Of a stretch of DNA of 64,000 bases, positions 17,747 to 26,282 are shown one piece after another. The stretch spans positions 390,296 to 454,295 of the forward strand of contig NZ_JSEP01000003.1 in the NCBI RefSeq assembly GCF_001624695.1, given 5' to 3'. The notes below the pieces were generated by a model. The model made no database searches. It was not told the origin of the DNA and saw nothing but the letters and a program-made list of their open reading frames with translations. This DNA comes from Labrenzia sp. OB1. GTDB lineage: Bacteria > Pseudomonadota > Alphaproteobacteria > Rhizobiales > Stappiaceae. The translations under genes and the position numbers were made by a program. The stretch's first letter is position 1. Each line of letters opens with the position of its first letter.

Positions 17747-18859
17747 CTACTCAGCCGCTTCCGTCTTGATCACGCCGCGGCGGATCTGGTCTTCCTCGAT
17801 GGATTCGAACAGCGCGCGGAAATTGCCTTCGCCGAAGCCTTCGTCGCCTTTTCTCTGAATGAATTCAAAGAAGATCGGTCCGATGACGGTTCTGGAGAAA
17901 ATCTGCAGGAGGATCTTGGTCATGCCGCCGTCGACAACGCCCTCGCCGTCGATCAGGATGCCGTGACGTTTCATGCGCTCGATCGGTTCTTCATGGTCGA
18001 TGACCCGCCCGTGGGACATCTCGTAATAAGTGTCCGGCGGACCCGGCATGAATCTCAGCTCGTTCGCGGCCAGCCTGTCCGTGCTGCCGTAAATGTCGTC
18101 CGTGCCGACGGCGATATGCTGGATGCCTTCGCCGTTGTATTTCTTCAGATATTCCTCGATCTGGCTGGTGTCGTCCTTGGATTCGTTCAGCGGAATGCGG
18201 ATCTTGCCGCACGGGCTGGTGATCGCCCGGCTGACGAGACCGGTGATGCGCCCGTCGATGTCGAAATAGTGGATCTGCTTGAAATTGAAGAGATCGCGGT
18301 AAAAATCCCACCACTTGTCCATGTTGCCGCGAAAGACGTTGTGGGTCAGATGGTCGAGGTAATAGAAGCCGACACCCTTCGGTTTCGGATCGACCTCGCC
18401 CAGCCAGTCGAAGTCCTTCGAGTAGGCCGAGCCCTTTTCGCCATAGGTGTCGATGAAATAGAGCAGCGAGCCGCCGATGCCGACGATTGCCGGGACGTCC
18501 AGCGTCTTGTCGTCGCCTTCATAGGGTGTCGCGCCCTTTGAAACGGCGTGCTCGAAGGTCTTTTGGGCGTCGACCACCCGCCAGGCCATGGCCGGTGCGC
18601 AGGGACCGTGCGTATCGACGAAACTCATGCCGTGGCTGCCTGCTTCGGCGTTCAGCACATAGGTGATGTCACCCTGACGATAGAGCGTGATGTTCTTCGT
18701 CTTGTGCTTCGCGACCGGCTCATAGCCCATCTTGCGAAACAGCGCGTCCAGCTTTTCAGGCTCCGGATGGGCGAACTCGACAAATTCGAACCCGTCCGTT
18801 CCGGCGGGATTGTCATCGGTGATTTTCGCAACCGGTGCGTCGTGCGGAAACGGTCCCAA
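17747..18859 (-). CDS. hppD: 4-hydroxyphenylpyruvate dioxygenase
   Basis: A 370-residue Fe(II) enzyme of tyrosine catabolism that converts 4-hydroxyphenylpyruvate to homogentisate. The three iron ligands are H170 (LDHLTHNV), H248 (GIQHIAVGTDD) and E332 (FFEFIQRKGDEGFGEGNF). The C-terminal helix region is present. No other homogentisate-pathway gene is in the window. An Lrp/AsnC regulator is divergent, 128 bases away, and is the likely controller. Confidence 0.97.
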   Translation of the reverse strand: MGPFPHDAPVAKITDDNPAGTDGFEFVEFAHPEPEKLDALFRKMGYEPVAKHKTKNITLYRQGDITYVLNAEAGSHGMSFVDTHGPCAPAMAWRVVDAQKTFEHAVSKGATPYEGDDKTLDVPAIVGIGGSLLYFIDTYGEKGSAYSKDFDWLGEVDPKPKGVGFYYLDHLTHNVFRGNMDKWWDFYRDLFNFKQIHYFDIDGRITGLVSRAITSPCGKIRIPLNESKDDTSQIEEYLKKYNGEGIQHIAVGTDDIYGSTDRLAANELRFMPGPPDTYYEMSHGRVIDHEEPIERMKRHGILIDGEGVVDGGMTKILLQIFSRTVIGPIFFEFIQRKGDEGFGEGNFRALFESIEEDQIRRGVIKTEAAE

Positions 18860-18933
18860 GGCGGGCTCTCCTCTGTGTGTTCGAGTGTTGGGACAAATAT
18901 GCCGTCAAAGACACGCAGCAGGTGTGCAAAGCA

Positions 18934-18963
18934 CGTGAAATTGCATAAGATGTTGCGTGAAAT
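18934..18963. promoter_or_regulatory. Candidate Lrp-type operator in the hppD/lrp gap
   Basis: CGTGAAAT occurs at 18934-18941 and again at 18956-18963, 22 bases (about two helical turns) apart, on an AT-rich background between the divergent genes. Phased repeats suit an oligomeric Lrp protein. Assignment is inference. Confidence 0.4.
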
Positions 18964-18987
18964 GTGTAAAAAATCAATGAGACATGC

Positions 18988-19461
18988 ATGACAATTGCAT
19001 TGGACGTTTATGACGTGAAACTTCTGACTGCCCTGCAGGAAAACGCCGCGCTCACCAATGCCGAGCTCGGCGATGTGATCCGCCTTTCCGCCAGTCAGGT
19101 GTCCCGCCGTCGTCAGAAACTTGAGGAGGCGGGGATCATCCGCCGTTACAGGGCGGCGCTCGACCCGGAGGCTCTCGGGCTGAACGTCACGGCCTATGTC
19201 GGCGTGACGCTTGGTGCGCACAGCAAGGAAAACGCCGGCAAGTTCAGGGACATGGTCAAGGCCATGCCGGAGGTTCAGGAAGCGCACACCCTGACGGGCG
19301 ACGTCGACTACATGCTGAAGATCGTCGTGCCGGACCTGAAGGCCCTCAGCCGCATCATCAACGACGACCTTTTGCCCCAGGAAGCCGTCCATCACGTGCG
19401 GTCGTCAATTGCCATGGAAACGCTTAAGGACGACAACCTGCTGCCGCTTGCCCGCAGATGA
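18988..19461 (+). CDS. Lrp/AsnC-family transcriptional regulator
   Basis: A 157-residue Lrp-type regulator. The HTH covers about residues 5-50 (DVKLLTALQENAALTNAELG and SASQVSRRRQKLEEAGIIRRY). The RAM/ligand domain follows (GLNVTAYVGVTLGAH; VQEAHTLTGDVDYMLKIVVPDL). Divergent from hppD, so it probably controls tyrosine or phenylalanine catabolism with an aromatic amino acid as effector (inference from position). Confidence 0.95.
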   Translation: MTIALDVYDVKLLTALQENAALTNAELGDVIRLSASQVSRRRQKLEEAGIIRRYRAALDPEALGLNVTAYVGVTLGAHSKENAGKFRDMVKAMPEVQEAHTLTGDVDYMLKIVVPDLKALSRIINDDLLPQEAVHHVRSSIAMETLKDDNLLPLARR

Positions 19462-19576
19462 TCTGCGCGGCATGTTTGCAGGGATTTGTATTGTGAACTT
19501 GCGGGACTTGCAGAAAATCCCATTTGATAGGACGACAGACATTCACCCCCTTCGGGGTTATTTCAGGGAGACACTT

Positions 19577-20320
19577 ATGTTCGACGCAAAATCCTTGCTG
19601 GATCAGTTTCTGGGCGGCCAGGCTTCAGACCAGTCCGGCGGCCGGGGCGGTTCTCAGCGGGGAGGGTCCGGTGACCTTCTCTCTCAGGGCAAGGATTTCC
19701 TGTCGTCGCAAGGCGGGGGGCTGGCGCTCGGCAGTCTTGCCGGGTTGATGCTCGGCAGCAAGTCCGGCCGGAAAATCGGCAAGAAGGCGGTCACCTATGG
19801 CGGTCTCGCTTTGGTGGCGGGTCTCGCCTACAAGGCCTATCAGGGCCACAAGGCCAACCAGCAGAACACGCCGCGCCCGCAATACCCCGCCGACGCGCCG
19901 ATCCCGGTGGAAGACGCGCGCGGCAGCGCTTTCGATCCGCGCGAGCAGCCGGGCGGTGAAAACCAGGTGGCTGTGGCGCTTCTGACGGCGATGATCTCCG
20001 CTGCAAAGGCGGACGGTCATATCGACCGTGAGGAACAGGACCGGATTTTCTCCAAGATCGACGAGGCCGGTCTCGACAGCGAGGCCAAGGCTTTCCTGAT
20101 GGACGAGTTGCGCTCGCCGCTCGACCTAGACAAGGTCGTCGCCAGCGCCACTTGTCAGGAAACGGCGGCGGAGCTCTATGCCGCCTCCCGCCTCGCCATC
20201 GATCCGGATCATCCCGCTGAAAAGGCCTACCTGCAGATGCTGGCCGCGCGGCTGCAGCTGGATGCCGGTCTGGTTGACGAGATCGAACTTGCTGTCAGGG
20301 AAGCGGAAATGGCGCAGTGA
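19577..20320 (+). CDS. DUF533 / TerB-like inner-membrane-associated protein
   Basis: A 247-residue protein. Residues 1-60 are Gly/Gln rich; a hydrophobic, Gly-rich stretch (LALGSLAGLMLGSKSG and TYGGLALVAGLAYKAY) follows. The C-terminal part contains a TerB-like helical domain (MISAAKADGHIDREEQDRIF). This layout fits DUF533 (YebE-like) proteins, whose function is unknown. The start at 19577 is chosen for AGGGAG upstream; the frame continues to 19409 inside lrp. Stands alone. Confidence 0.85.
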   Translation: MFDAKSLLDQFLGGQASDQSGGRGGSQRGGSGDLLSQGKDFLSSQGGGLALGSLAGLMLGSKSGRKIGKKAVTYGGLALVAGLAYKAYQGHKANQQNTPRPQYPADAPIPVEDARGSAFDPREQPGGENQVAVALLTAMISAAKADGHIDREEQDRIFSKIDEAGLDSEAKAFLMDELRSPLDLDKVVASATCQETAAELYAASRLAIDPDHPAEKAYLQMLAARLQLDAGLVDEIELAVREAEMAQ

Positions 20321-20449
20321 GCAGCCGGATCCCGTAGACACAGGACTTCGGGAAACGGCCGGTCACAAGGACTGCCACGAGGACGGCCGTCTCAGCTACA
20401 CATATGGGAGGCATCCGCTCCGCGCAGGAGCCGGTGCCTCCCAGGTTCG

Positions 20450-21502
20450 TTATTGTGCGGTGTTGGCCTCTATCAGCTCCAGCGCGCGTTGATAGAGACC
20501 ACTGCCGTCGAGACCCCTCTCATTCATTTCGGCAATCCATTTTTCCCGTGTGGGGGTCGCTGCCTTCTTCCAGAGGGCGACTTCCTCGGGCCCGAGATCG
20601 ATCACCACTCCCCCTTTCGCGATGGCATCATCCCGGGGCGCGGCATCATCCAGTTGCATCTGTTTTCCGGCGAAGGCCGAAAACTCCAGACCGGAGTTGT
20701 TGTCGATCACCGCCTTCAGATCGTCCGGGAGCGCATCATAAGTGGCCCGGTTCATCGCCAGGACGAAGGTTGCGGTGTAAAGGGCGTCGTCTCCGAAGCT
20801 TGTGTGATTGTCGACAAGTTCGTTGATCTTGAGCGCGCCTGTCACCTCCCACGGCACCACCGTGGCGTCGATCACTCCCTTGGAAAGCGCTTCGGGAACT
20901 GCGGGGACCGGCATGCCGACCGGGGTCGCTCCCAGGCTTGCGAACATGTCGTTGGTTACACGGGTCGGCGCCCGCAGCTTGACGCCCTTCAGGTCGTCCA
21001 GAGAACCGATCGGTTGTTTGGAATGGATCAGCCCCGGGCCGTGAACCCACAGTCCCAGGACCTTCATGTCCTTGAAGTCCTGGTCCAGCATGGTTTCCTC
21101 CGCCAGTTGCCAGAAAGCACGCGAGACGGCCTCCGCATTGGTCATGACGAAGGGCAGTTCGAAGACTTCCGTGCGCGGGAAACGGCCGGGGGTGTAGCCG
21201 GGCAGGGTCCAGACAATATCGGCAACGCCGTCGATGGCCTGGTCGATCAGTTCCGGCGGCTTGCCGCCGAGTTGCATGGCGGGGAAATGCTGAACCTCGA
21301 TCCGCCCCCCGGACTCTTCCTGGATTCGGGCCATCCACGGTTCGAGAATGTTCTTCGGGACGCTCGCCTGGGGCGGCAGCATCTGGTGGAGTCGCAGCGT
21401 GACATCCGCGGCCATGGAAGCGCCCGTTGCGCCCGCCAGCAAAAGGCTGGCTGCCAGGATCGGTCCGGCGGCGGCCGGCATAAGGTTCCGGTAGTTCAGC
21501 AT
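20450..21502 (-). CDS. TRAP transporter solute-binding protein (DctP family), orphan
   Basis: A 350-residue periplasmic binding protein with a signal peptide at about 1-31 (GATGASMAAD). Its start at 21502 is preceded by GAGGGAGG. The TRAP-typical ligand region includes KGVKLRAPTRVTNDMFASLG with the Arg that binds the substrate carboxylate. No DctQ or DctM gene is adjacent, so the permease must be elsewhere. It lies just downstream of the P450 gene on the same strand with 68 bases between, so the imported carboxylate may be the P450 substrate (inference). Confidence 0.9.
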   Translation of the reverse strand: MLNYRNLMPAAAGPILAASLLLAGATGASMAADVTLRLHQMLPPQASVPKNILEPWMARIQEESGGRIEVQHFPAMQLGGKPPELIDQAIDGVADIVWTLPGYTPGRFPRTEVFELPFVMTNAEAVSRAFWQLAEETMLDQDFKDMKVLGLWVHGPGLIHSKQPIGSLDDLKGVKLRAPTRVTNDMFASLGATPVGMPVPAVPEALSKGVIDATVVPWEVTGALKINELVDNHTSFGDDALYTATFVLAMNRATYDALPDDLKAVIDNNSGLEFSAFAGKQMQLDDAAPRDDAIAKGGVVIDLGPEEVALWKKAATPTREKWIAEMNERGLDGSGLYQRALELIEANTAQ

Positions 21503-21570
21503 GATTTCCTCCCTCTTGATTATATGGCCGGCGCTGTTGCGCCGGCCCGGTTTTGTCCTTGTTCTTTTGT

Positions 21571-22746
21571 TCAGGCCAACCTGACAGGCAGGTTCAGCGG
21601 GCCGCGGAAGCCGAACCCGCTCCAGACCACGTCTTCCGGCTTGTCCAGGCTCATGCCGGGAAAACGGTCGAACAGCATCGGCAGCATGATGTCCCCGACG
21701 GTGCGACGTGAAACATGGACGCCCGCGCAATGGTGCGGCCCGTTGCCGAAGGCCTGGTGCGGCACCTTCCGGCGAAAGACATTGAAGGATTCGCCGTCCT
21801 CGTGATCGTCCTCGTCGCGATTGGCCGAGGCCTGGATGGTCATCAGCGTCACGCCTTCGGGAATGTCGATGCCGTCGATTTCAAGGTCCCGCGTGGCCCG
21901 CCGCGAGGAGGCCTGAATCGGAGCGACCCAGCGCACACCTTCCTCGAACGCGTCGCCCCAGGCTTCCTGTCTCTTGACTTCCTCCAACTGGTCCGGGTTG
22001 GTCAAAAGCCCGTAGACGATGGTCGCAAGGGCGTCGCGCGGCTCGTTGATGCCGCCGCCAATGGCGATCTTGATGTTGGCGAATATCTGGCTCATCGGGA
22101 TCGGGTCGCGCGCATTCAGCATCATGGACAGAGCGGAATTGTTGGGCGTTGCGCGATGACGCGGCACGAGGTTCTCGAACACGGCATCCATTTCGGCATT
22201 GGCCGCGTCCGAGCGCCGGAACGGTCCCTCGGCGAAGCCGAAATTGCCGGCCCCGTCGATCAGCACTTGCGACCAGCGTTGCATGTCGTCGTCGCCGACG
22301 TCATCGAGACCGAGGATATGCGCCAGTATCCGTGCCGCCAGCGGACCGCAAAGCTCCGTGAAAAGATCGACCGTCTCACCGCGCGGCAGCCGGTCAAGAT
22401 AGTCGGCGCATATTTTCCGGTAAAGGCCGGCCCAGTCGGTGTCGATGACCTTTGGCGAATAGGCCCGCTGCATCGCCATACGTTCGCGCCGGTGTTGGTC
22501 GCCGTCCTTGCGCATCAGGGTGTGGGCGCGAAACGCTCTGCGCATGGGCGTTACCGGATCGTCCGAGCTGAACAGCACCGGATCATCCTTCACCATCCTG
22601 GTGTGTTTCGCCTTGGTCAGAAAGACCCGGTTCGCCGCCGGCACCTGCACGATGGGTGTCTCCGCCCGCATCCTTCTATAGATCGGATAGGGATCCCGTG
22701 TCAGTTGCGCGAGAGTCAGCGTCTCGTCGACGGGTGCTGTCGCCAT
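21571..22746 (-). CDS. Cytochrome P450 with an unusual I-helix
   Basis: A 391-residue soluble bacterial P450. The heme Cys is C340 in FGNGPHHCAG, and the K-helix ExxR is E269-R272. The I-helix reads IAIGGGINEPRDAL (227-240), so the usual acid-Thr pair for O2 activation is replaced by Glu235-Pro236. The start at 22746 is chosen for GGAGGA nine bases upstream. No ferredoxin or reductase gene is next to it. It is divergent from a LysR regulator and upstream of a TRAP binding protein. The substrate is unknown; a small aromatic acid is a guess from context. Confidence 0.92.
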   Translation of the reverse strand: MATAPVDETLTLAQLTRDPYPIYRRMRAETPIVQVPAANRVFLTKAKHTRMVKDDPVLFSSDDPVTPMRRAFRAHTLMRKDGDQHRRERMAMQRAYSPKVIDTDWAGLYRKICADYLDRLPRGETVDLFTELCGPLAARILAHILGLDDVGDDDMQRWSQVLIDGAGNFGFAEGPFRRSDAANAEMDAVFENLVPRHRATPNNSALSMMLNARDPIPMSQIFANIKIAIGGGINEPRDALATIVYGLLTNPDQLEEVKRQEAWGDAFEEGVRWVAPIQASSRRATRDLEIDGIDIPEGVTLMTIQASANRDEDDHEDGESFNVFRRKVPHQAFGNGPHHCAGVHVSRRTVGDIMLPMLFDRFPGMSLDKPEDVVWSGFGFRGPLNLPVRLA

Positions 22747-22806
22747 TCGCCATCTTCCTCCCAAATCCGGCCGATAAGCGCAGTATTTCCGCCCTGATAA
22801 AATCAA

Positions 22807-22852
22807 TCAATACGATTGACTTTATAGATTGCATCGAATTTTTTGATGCAAT
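22807..22852. promoter_or_regulatory. Candidate LysR operators between P450 and LysR genes
   Basis: Two dyads are visible: TCAAT-ACG-ATTGA at 22807-22819, and ATTGCATC (22828-22835) with GATGCAAT (22845-22852), a perfect 8-bp inverted repeat around nine bases. Both lie in the divergent gap and are the natural binding region for the LysR protein. Confidence 0.5.
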
Positions 22853-22890
22853 GGTGCAGATGGCGCTGAACCATCGACAGGAGAGGCGTG

Positions 22891-23805
22891 ATGACGATGA
22901 CGGTAGATCCCATGGGGGTCGATTTTCGGGCCTTGCAGGTTCTGGTGTGCGTGCACCAGCTTCGCTCGTTCACCCGGGCGGCCGAAGAACTGGGCGTCAA
23001 CCAGTCCGCCGTGAGCTATACGATCAACAAGCTCAGGCAGGTATTCCAGGATCCGCTGTTCATCCGCCAGGCGCGCCGCCTGCACGCCACGGTCCGCTGC
23101 GAGGACATCGTCCAGCAGGCCAGGCGCCTCACCAGCGAATTCCGGCAGTTGGCCGCGCCACCCGACTTCGACCCGGCAATGGCGAGTCAGAAGTTCACCA
23201 TCGCCTGCAACTTCTATGAACGGGTCCTGATCATTCCGGAAATCGTGCACACGTTGAAACGCGAAGCGCCGAATCTCGAACTGGAAATCATCGATGCGTC
23301 CGGAATCGGACATGAGCGCCTGTTGCTCAACGAGGCAGATCTTCTGATCGGTCCGTTTGAAAGATCCGGCCCGCATTTCTACCGGCGCGACCTTTACCAG
23401 GACCGCTATGTCTGCCTTCTGGATCCTGCCCATCCCAATGCCGGAAAACCGTTGAGTCTGGACGACTATCTCGGCCTCGATCACGTGTTGGTCACCTATG
23501 GAGGTCAGTGGCGCTCCCGCTACCTGATCGAACTGGAACGTCTGGGCAAGGACCTGAAGGTAGCCCTGCGCGTGCCCAGCCCGGCCGGGCTGGAACGCCT
23601 GGTGTCGGGGTCTGATCTGGTTGCGACCGTGCCCGAACGCCTGTCAAAAGCTGTCGGCGCCGGGCTTCGGGTGGTCGATTGTCCGGTCGATACGTCGGTC
23701 ACGATCGGTCTGGTCTGGACGACCCTCAACCACCGCTTTCCGGTTCATATGTGGGTGCGCGACATGGTCTATCGCCTGAACAGCAGGGCCCGGAAGGAAG
23801 GCTAG
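22891..23805 (+). CDS. LysR-family transcriptional regulator
   Basis: A 304-residue LysR regulator. The HTH (FRALQVLVCVHQLRSFTRAA and LGVNQSAVSYTINKLRQVF) is followed by a substrate-binding domain. The style (DPLFIRQARRLHAT, then a NodD/PNP-type effector region with FYERVLIIPEIV) resembles the NodD/NahR/LinR branch, which often senses aromatic compounds. The ATG at 22891 with AGGAGA upstream is used. Divergent from the P450, which is its likely target together with the TRAP binding protein. Confidence 0.93.
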   Translation: MTMTVDPMGVDFRALQVLVCVHQLRSFTRAAEELGVNQSAVSYTINKLRQVFQDPLFIRQARRLHATVRCEDIVQQARRLTSEFRQLAAPPDFDPAMASQKFTIACNFYERVLIIPEIVHTLKREAPNLELEIIDASGIGHERLLLNEADLLIGPFERSGPHFYRRDLYQDRYVCLLDPAHPNAGKPLSLDDYLGLDHVLVTYGGQWRSRYLIELERLGKDLKVALRVPSPAGLERLVSGSDLVATVPERLSKAVGAGLRVVDCPVDTSVTIGLVWTTLNHRFPVHMWVRDMVYRLNSRARKEG

Positions 23806-23845
23806 ATCCCGGCATCCGGAACCCTGAAGACAGCCCCCCAAGGCC

Positions 23846-24949
23846 TCAGGCGGGCTGCGGCCCCACATAGTGTGAGGACGGCCGGATCAGCTTGCCTGTT
23901 TGCTGCTGTTCCAGAACATGCGCGCACCAGCCGGGCGTACGGCCTACGGCGAACAATGGGGTGAACAGGGTCCGGTCGATGCCGATCGCATCCAGAAGGA
24001 CGGCTGTATAGAACTCCACATTTGTTTCCAGCGGCCGGTCCGGCTTGGCCTGTTTCAAGGCGGCCAGCGCTGCGGCTTCGATGTCTTCCGCCAGTTTCAC
24101 TTTGGGATTTTCCGCTCCAAGCAGCCTCAGTCCCGCCTTCAGGACATCGGCGCGCGGATCGCGCGTCCGGTAGATCCGGTGGCCGAAGCCCATCAGCCGC
24201 TCCTTGCGGGCAAGGGCCCCGCCGATCCAGGCTTCCGCGTTTTCCGGCTGGCCGATCGCGTCGATCATGTCGAGCACCGGGCCTGGCGCGCCGCCGTGCA
24301 GCGGGCCGATCAGGGCGCCCATCGCACCCAGAACCGCCTGCTTTAGGTTGGCCTGCGTTGAGCCGATCACCCGCGCGGTAAAGGTGGAAGCGTTCAGTCC
24401 GTGATCGAGAATGGTCACCAGATAGCGGTTCAAGGCATCAGCATGACCTTCCGGTGGCAGCGCGCCTGTCAGCATTCGCAGAAGGTCCGTGGCCGTATTC
24501 AGCGTACTGTCCGGCGCGACCGGCGCCAGTCCCGACGCGATCCTGTGGGATGCCGCCAGAAACACCGGCAGCGCTCCGCTAATGGCGACCGCATCGGACA
24601 GACCGCGTTTCAGTGGCAGGGCGGCAAGTCCGAGCTGCATGCGCTCGAAAACCGAAAGCTCGGGCGCTGCATCTTCAAGCAGCGGAACGACTGCGAAGGC
24701 GGCGGTGCGGGCCTGTCCGAACGCCGTGCGCAGGGAGCGGTCGCCGATCGGGTTGAAATCCTTCCAAAGATGCTCGACCGCCGCCTCGAAAGGCATATTT
24801 CCGGCAAGATCCTCTATTGTCTTGCCGCGCAGGATCAGGACGCCGTTCAGGCCGTCGACATGGCTCAGCTTCGTGGTGGCGGCAACGACGCCTTCCAGTC
24901 CGGCGGTCGGATCCGGGGTCATGTGGGCGGGATTCGGCGCTTCGGTCAT
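23846..24949 (-). CDS. Citrate synthase-like protein (CitA-type), with Glu in place of the catalytic Asp
   Basis: A 367-residue member of the citrate/methylcitrate synthase superfamily. Substrate and catalytic histidines are present: H183 (LDHGLNAS), H218 (IGPLHGG) and H257 (MGFGHRIYR). At the position of the catalytic Asp (NVDFYSG in E. coli) the sequence is NVEFYTA, so Glu312 replaces Asp. The C-terminal CoA part (GWCAHVLEQQQ; IRPSSHYVGP) is normal. The start at 24949 gives a usual N-terminus. Divergent from a related protein carrying an HTH domain. The housekeeping gltA is presumably elsewhere. It may use a non-standard 2-oxoacid. Confidence 0.88.
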   Translation of the reverse strand: MTEAPNPAHMTPDPTAGLEGVVAATTKLSHVDGLNGVLILRGKTIEDLAGNMPFEAAVEHLWKDFNPIGDRSLRTAFGQARTAAFAVVPLLEDAAPELSVFERMQLGLAALPLKRGLSDAVAISGALPVFLAASHRIASGLAPVAPDSTLNTATDLLRMLTGALPPEGHADALNRYLVTILDHGLNASTFTARVIGSTQANLKQAVLGAMGALIGPLHGGAPGPVLDMIDAIGQPENAEAWIGGALARKERLMGFGHRIYRTRDPRADVLKAGLRLLGAENPKVKLAEDIEAAALAALKQAKPDRPLETNVEFYTAVLLDAIGIDRTLFTPLFAVGRTPGWCAHVLEQQQTGKLIRPSSHYVGPQPA

Positions 24950-24993
24950 GATTATCTCCTTATTTGTTTGCGTCAGATAACGAGAACCATTTG

Positions 24994-25022
24994 CATTGAT
25001 CAATGTTGATAAATACAATCAA
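24994..25022. promoter_or_regulatory. Palindromic operator candidate between the citrate synthase paralogues
   Basis: CATTGATCAATG (24994-25005) is a perfect 12-bp palindrome. Next to it TTGAT (25006-25010) and ATCAA (25018-25022) form another dyad ending four bases before the ATG at 25026. No Shine-Dalgarno sequence is visible there. The repeated TTGAT half-site suggests autoregulation by the HTH-containing protein. Confidence 0.48.
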
Positions 25023-25025
25023 TGT

Positions 25026-26186
25026 ATGAGCAAACCGATCTACCTCTCAGCCCGCGAAGCTGCCGCCGAACTCGGCGTTCAACCGGCGACCCTTTATGCC
25101 TACGTCAGCCGGGGATTGATTTCTTCTGTGGCCGGTCCCGGCAAACAGCGCCGCTACGACGCGGCGGATGTCAGGCGTCTGAAAGGCCGCAAGGCGGAAG
25201 ATCAGGCCGGTTTGCGGCCCTTGACGGGCGATCCGGTTCTGGAGACGGAGCTGACGCTTATTTGCGAGGAAGGCCCGGTCTACCGGGGACGGCGCGCGAC
25301 CGATCTCGCGGAAAACTCCTCGCTGGAAACCGTGGCGACCCTGCTCTGGGGATCGGAGGACGATCCCTTCGCGGAAAGCGCGCCTGAAAAAGCGCCTGAC
25401 CTGCCGCAGGCACTCGGCCCTCTGGACCGACTGATGATGGCGCTTGCCGCCTGGCCGCTGCAGGACAGGGCTGCCTTCACCCATGCGCCGAAACTCCTGC
25501 AGACCAAGGGCGCGGCGCTGCTGCGCTATGGAACCGCCGCACTCCTGAACAGCAAACCGGTGGCGGTACCGATCCACACCCAGTTTGCCGAAGCCTATGG
25601 CGTTTCGACCGCCGCCAGGAATGCGATCCGGGCTGCGCTGGTGCTGTCCGCCGATCACGAGCTCAACACCAGTGCCTTCGCGGTGCGCTGCGCTGCATCC
25701 ACCCGCGCGCCGCTGCATGCGGCTCTGCTCTCCGGGCTCGGAGCTTTCGCCGGCCCGCGCCACGGCGCGGCGTCCGACCGGGTGACCGCCTGGCTCGCGG
25801 ATCTGACGCCGGAAACGGATATTGAGGCAGCTCTGTCCGACCGGCTGGGCCGCGGTGAAAGCCTGCCCGGTTTCGGCCATTCCGTCTACCGGGAGCGGGA
25901 TCCGCGCGCCGACTGCCTGTTGGATCTGCTGATCCGCAACGAACGCAGCCACCCGTTCGTCGAGCGGCTGCCGCTGCTGATCGATGTCGCCGATGCGCTT
26001 TACGGTCGCGCGCCCAACATCGACTTCGCCTTTGCGGCAGTGCAGAAAACCTACGATCTGCCCAGGGACGCCGGTAAGATCATCTTCTGTGCGGGGCGGA
26101 TCAGCGGCTGGATCGCCCATGCACTCGAACAATATTCCTCCCCCGAGCAAATCCGGCCGAGAGCCGCCTATGTCGGCGAGCGATAA
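25026..26186 (+). CDS. HTH-citrate synthase fusion protein (MerR-type DNA-binding domain plus citrate synthase domain)
   Basis: A 386-residue two-domain protein. Residues 6-55 are a MerR/excisionase-type HTH (LSAREAAAELGVQPATLYAY with the wing GPGKQRRYDAADVRRL). Residues from about 65 on are a citrate-synthase fold that retains H211 (DHELNTS), H246 (GPRHGAA), H285 (PGFGHSVYR) and D333 (NIDFAFA), so the acid and bases are in place. Such fusions occur in rhizobia beside a citrate synthase paralogue. It may be an enzyme-derived sensor that regulates its divergent neighbour according to an acyl-CoA or oxoacid (inference). Confidence 0.88.
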   Translation: MSKPIYLSAREAAAELGVQPATLYAYVSRGLISSVAGPGKQRRYDAADVRRLKGRKAEDQAGLRPLTGDPVLETELTLICEEGPVYRGRRATDLAENSSLETVATLLWGSEDDPFAESAPEKAPDLPQALGPLDRLMMALAAWPLQDRAAFTHAPKLLQTKGAALLRYGTAALLNSKPVAVPIHTQFAEAYGVSTAARNAIRAALVLSADHELNTSAFAVRCAASTRAPLHAALLSGLGAFAGPRHGAASDRVTAWLADLTPETDIEAALSDRLGRGESLPGFGHSVYRERDPRADCLLDLLIRNERSHPFVERLPLLIDVADALYGRAPNIDFAFAAVQKTYDLPRDAGKIIFCAGRISGWIAHALEQYSSPEQIRPRAAYVGER

Positions 26187-26282
26187 ATCCTGAGCCAGAC
26201 ATCCTGCCGGCGTTGAGATTGATTTTGTGTCCTCGACAGATCTAACGTGTCCGGGAGGAATTCGGATTGGGGGGATTGGCGG

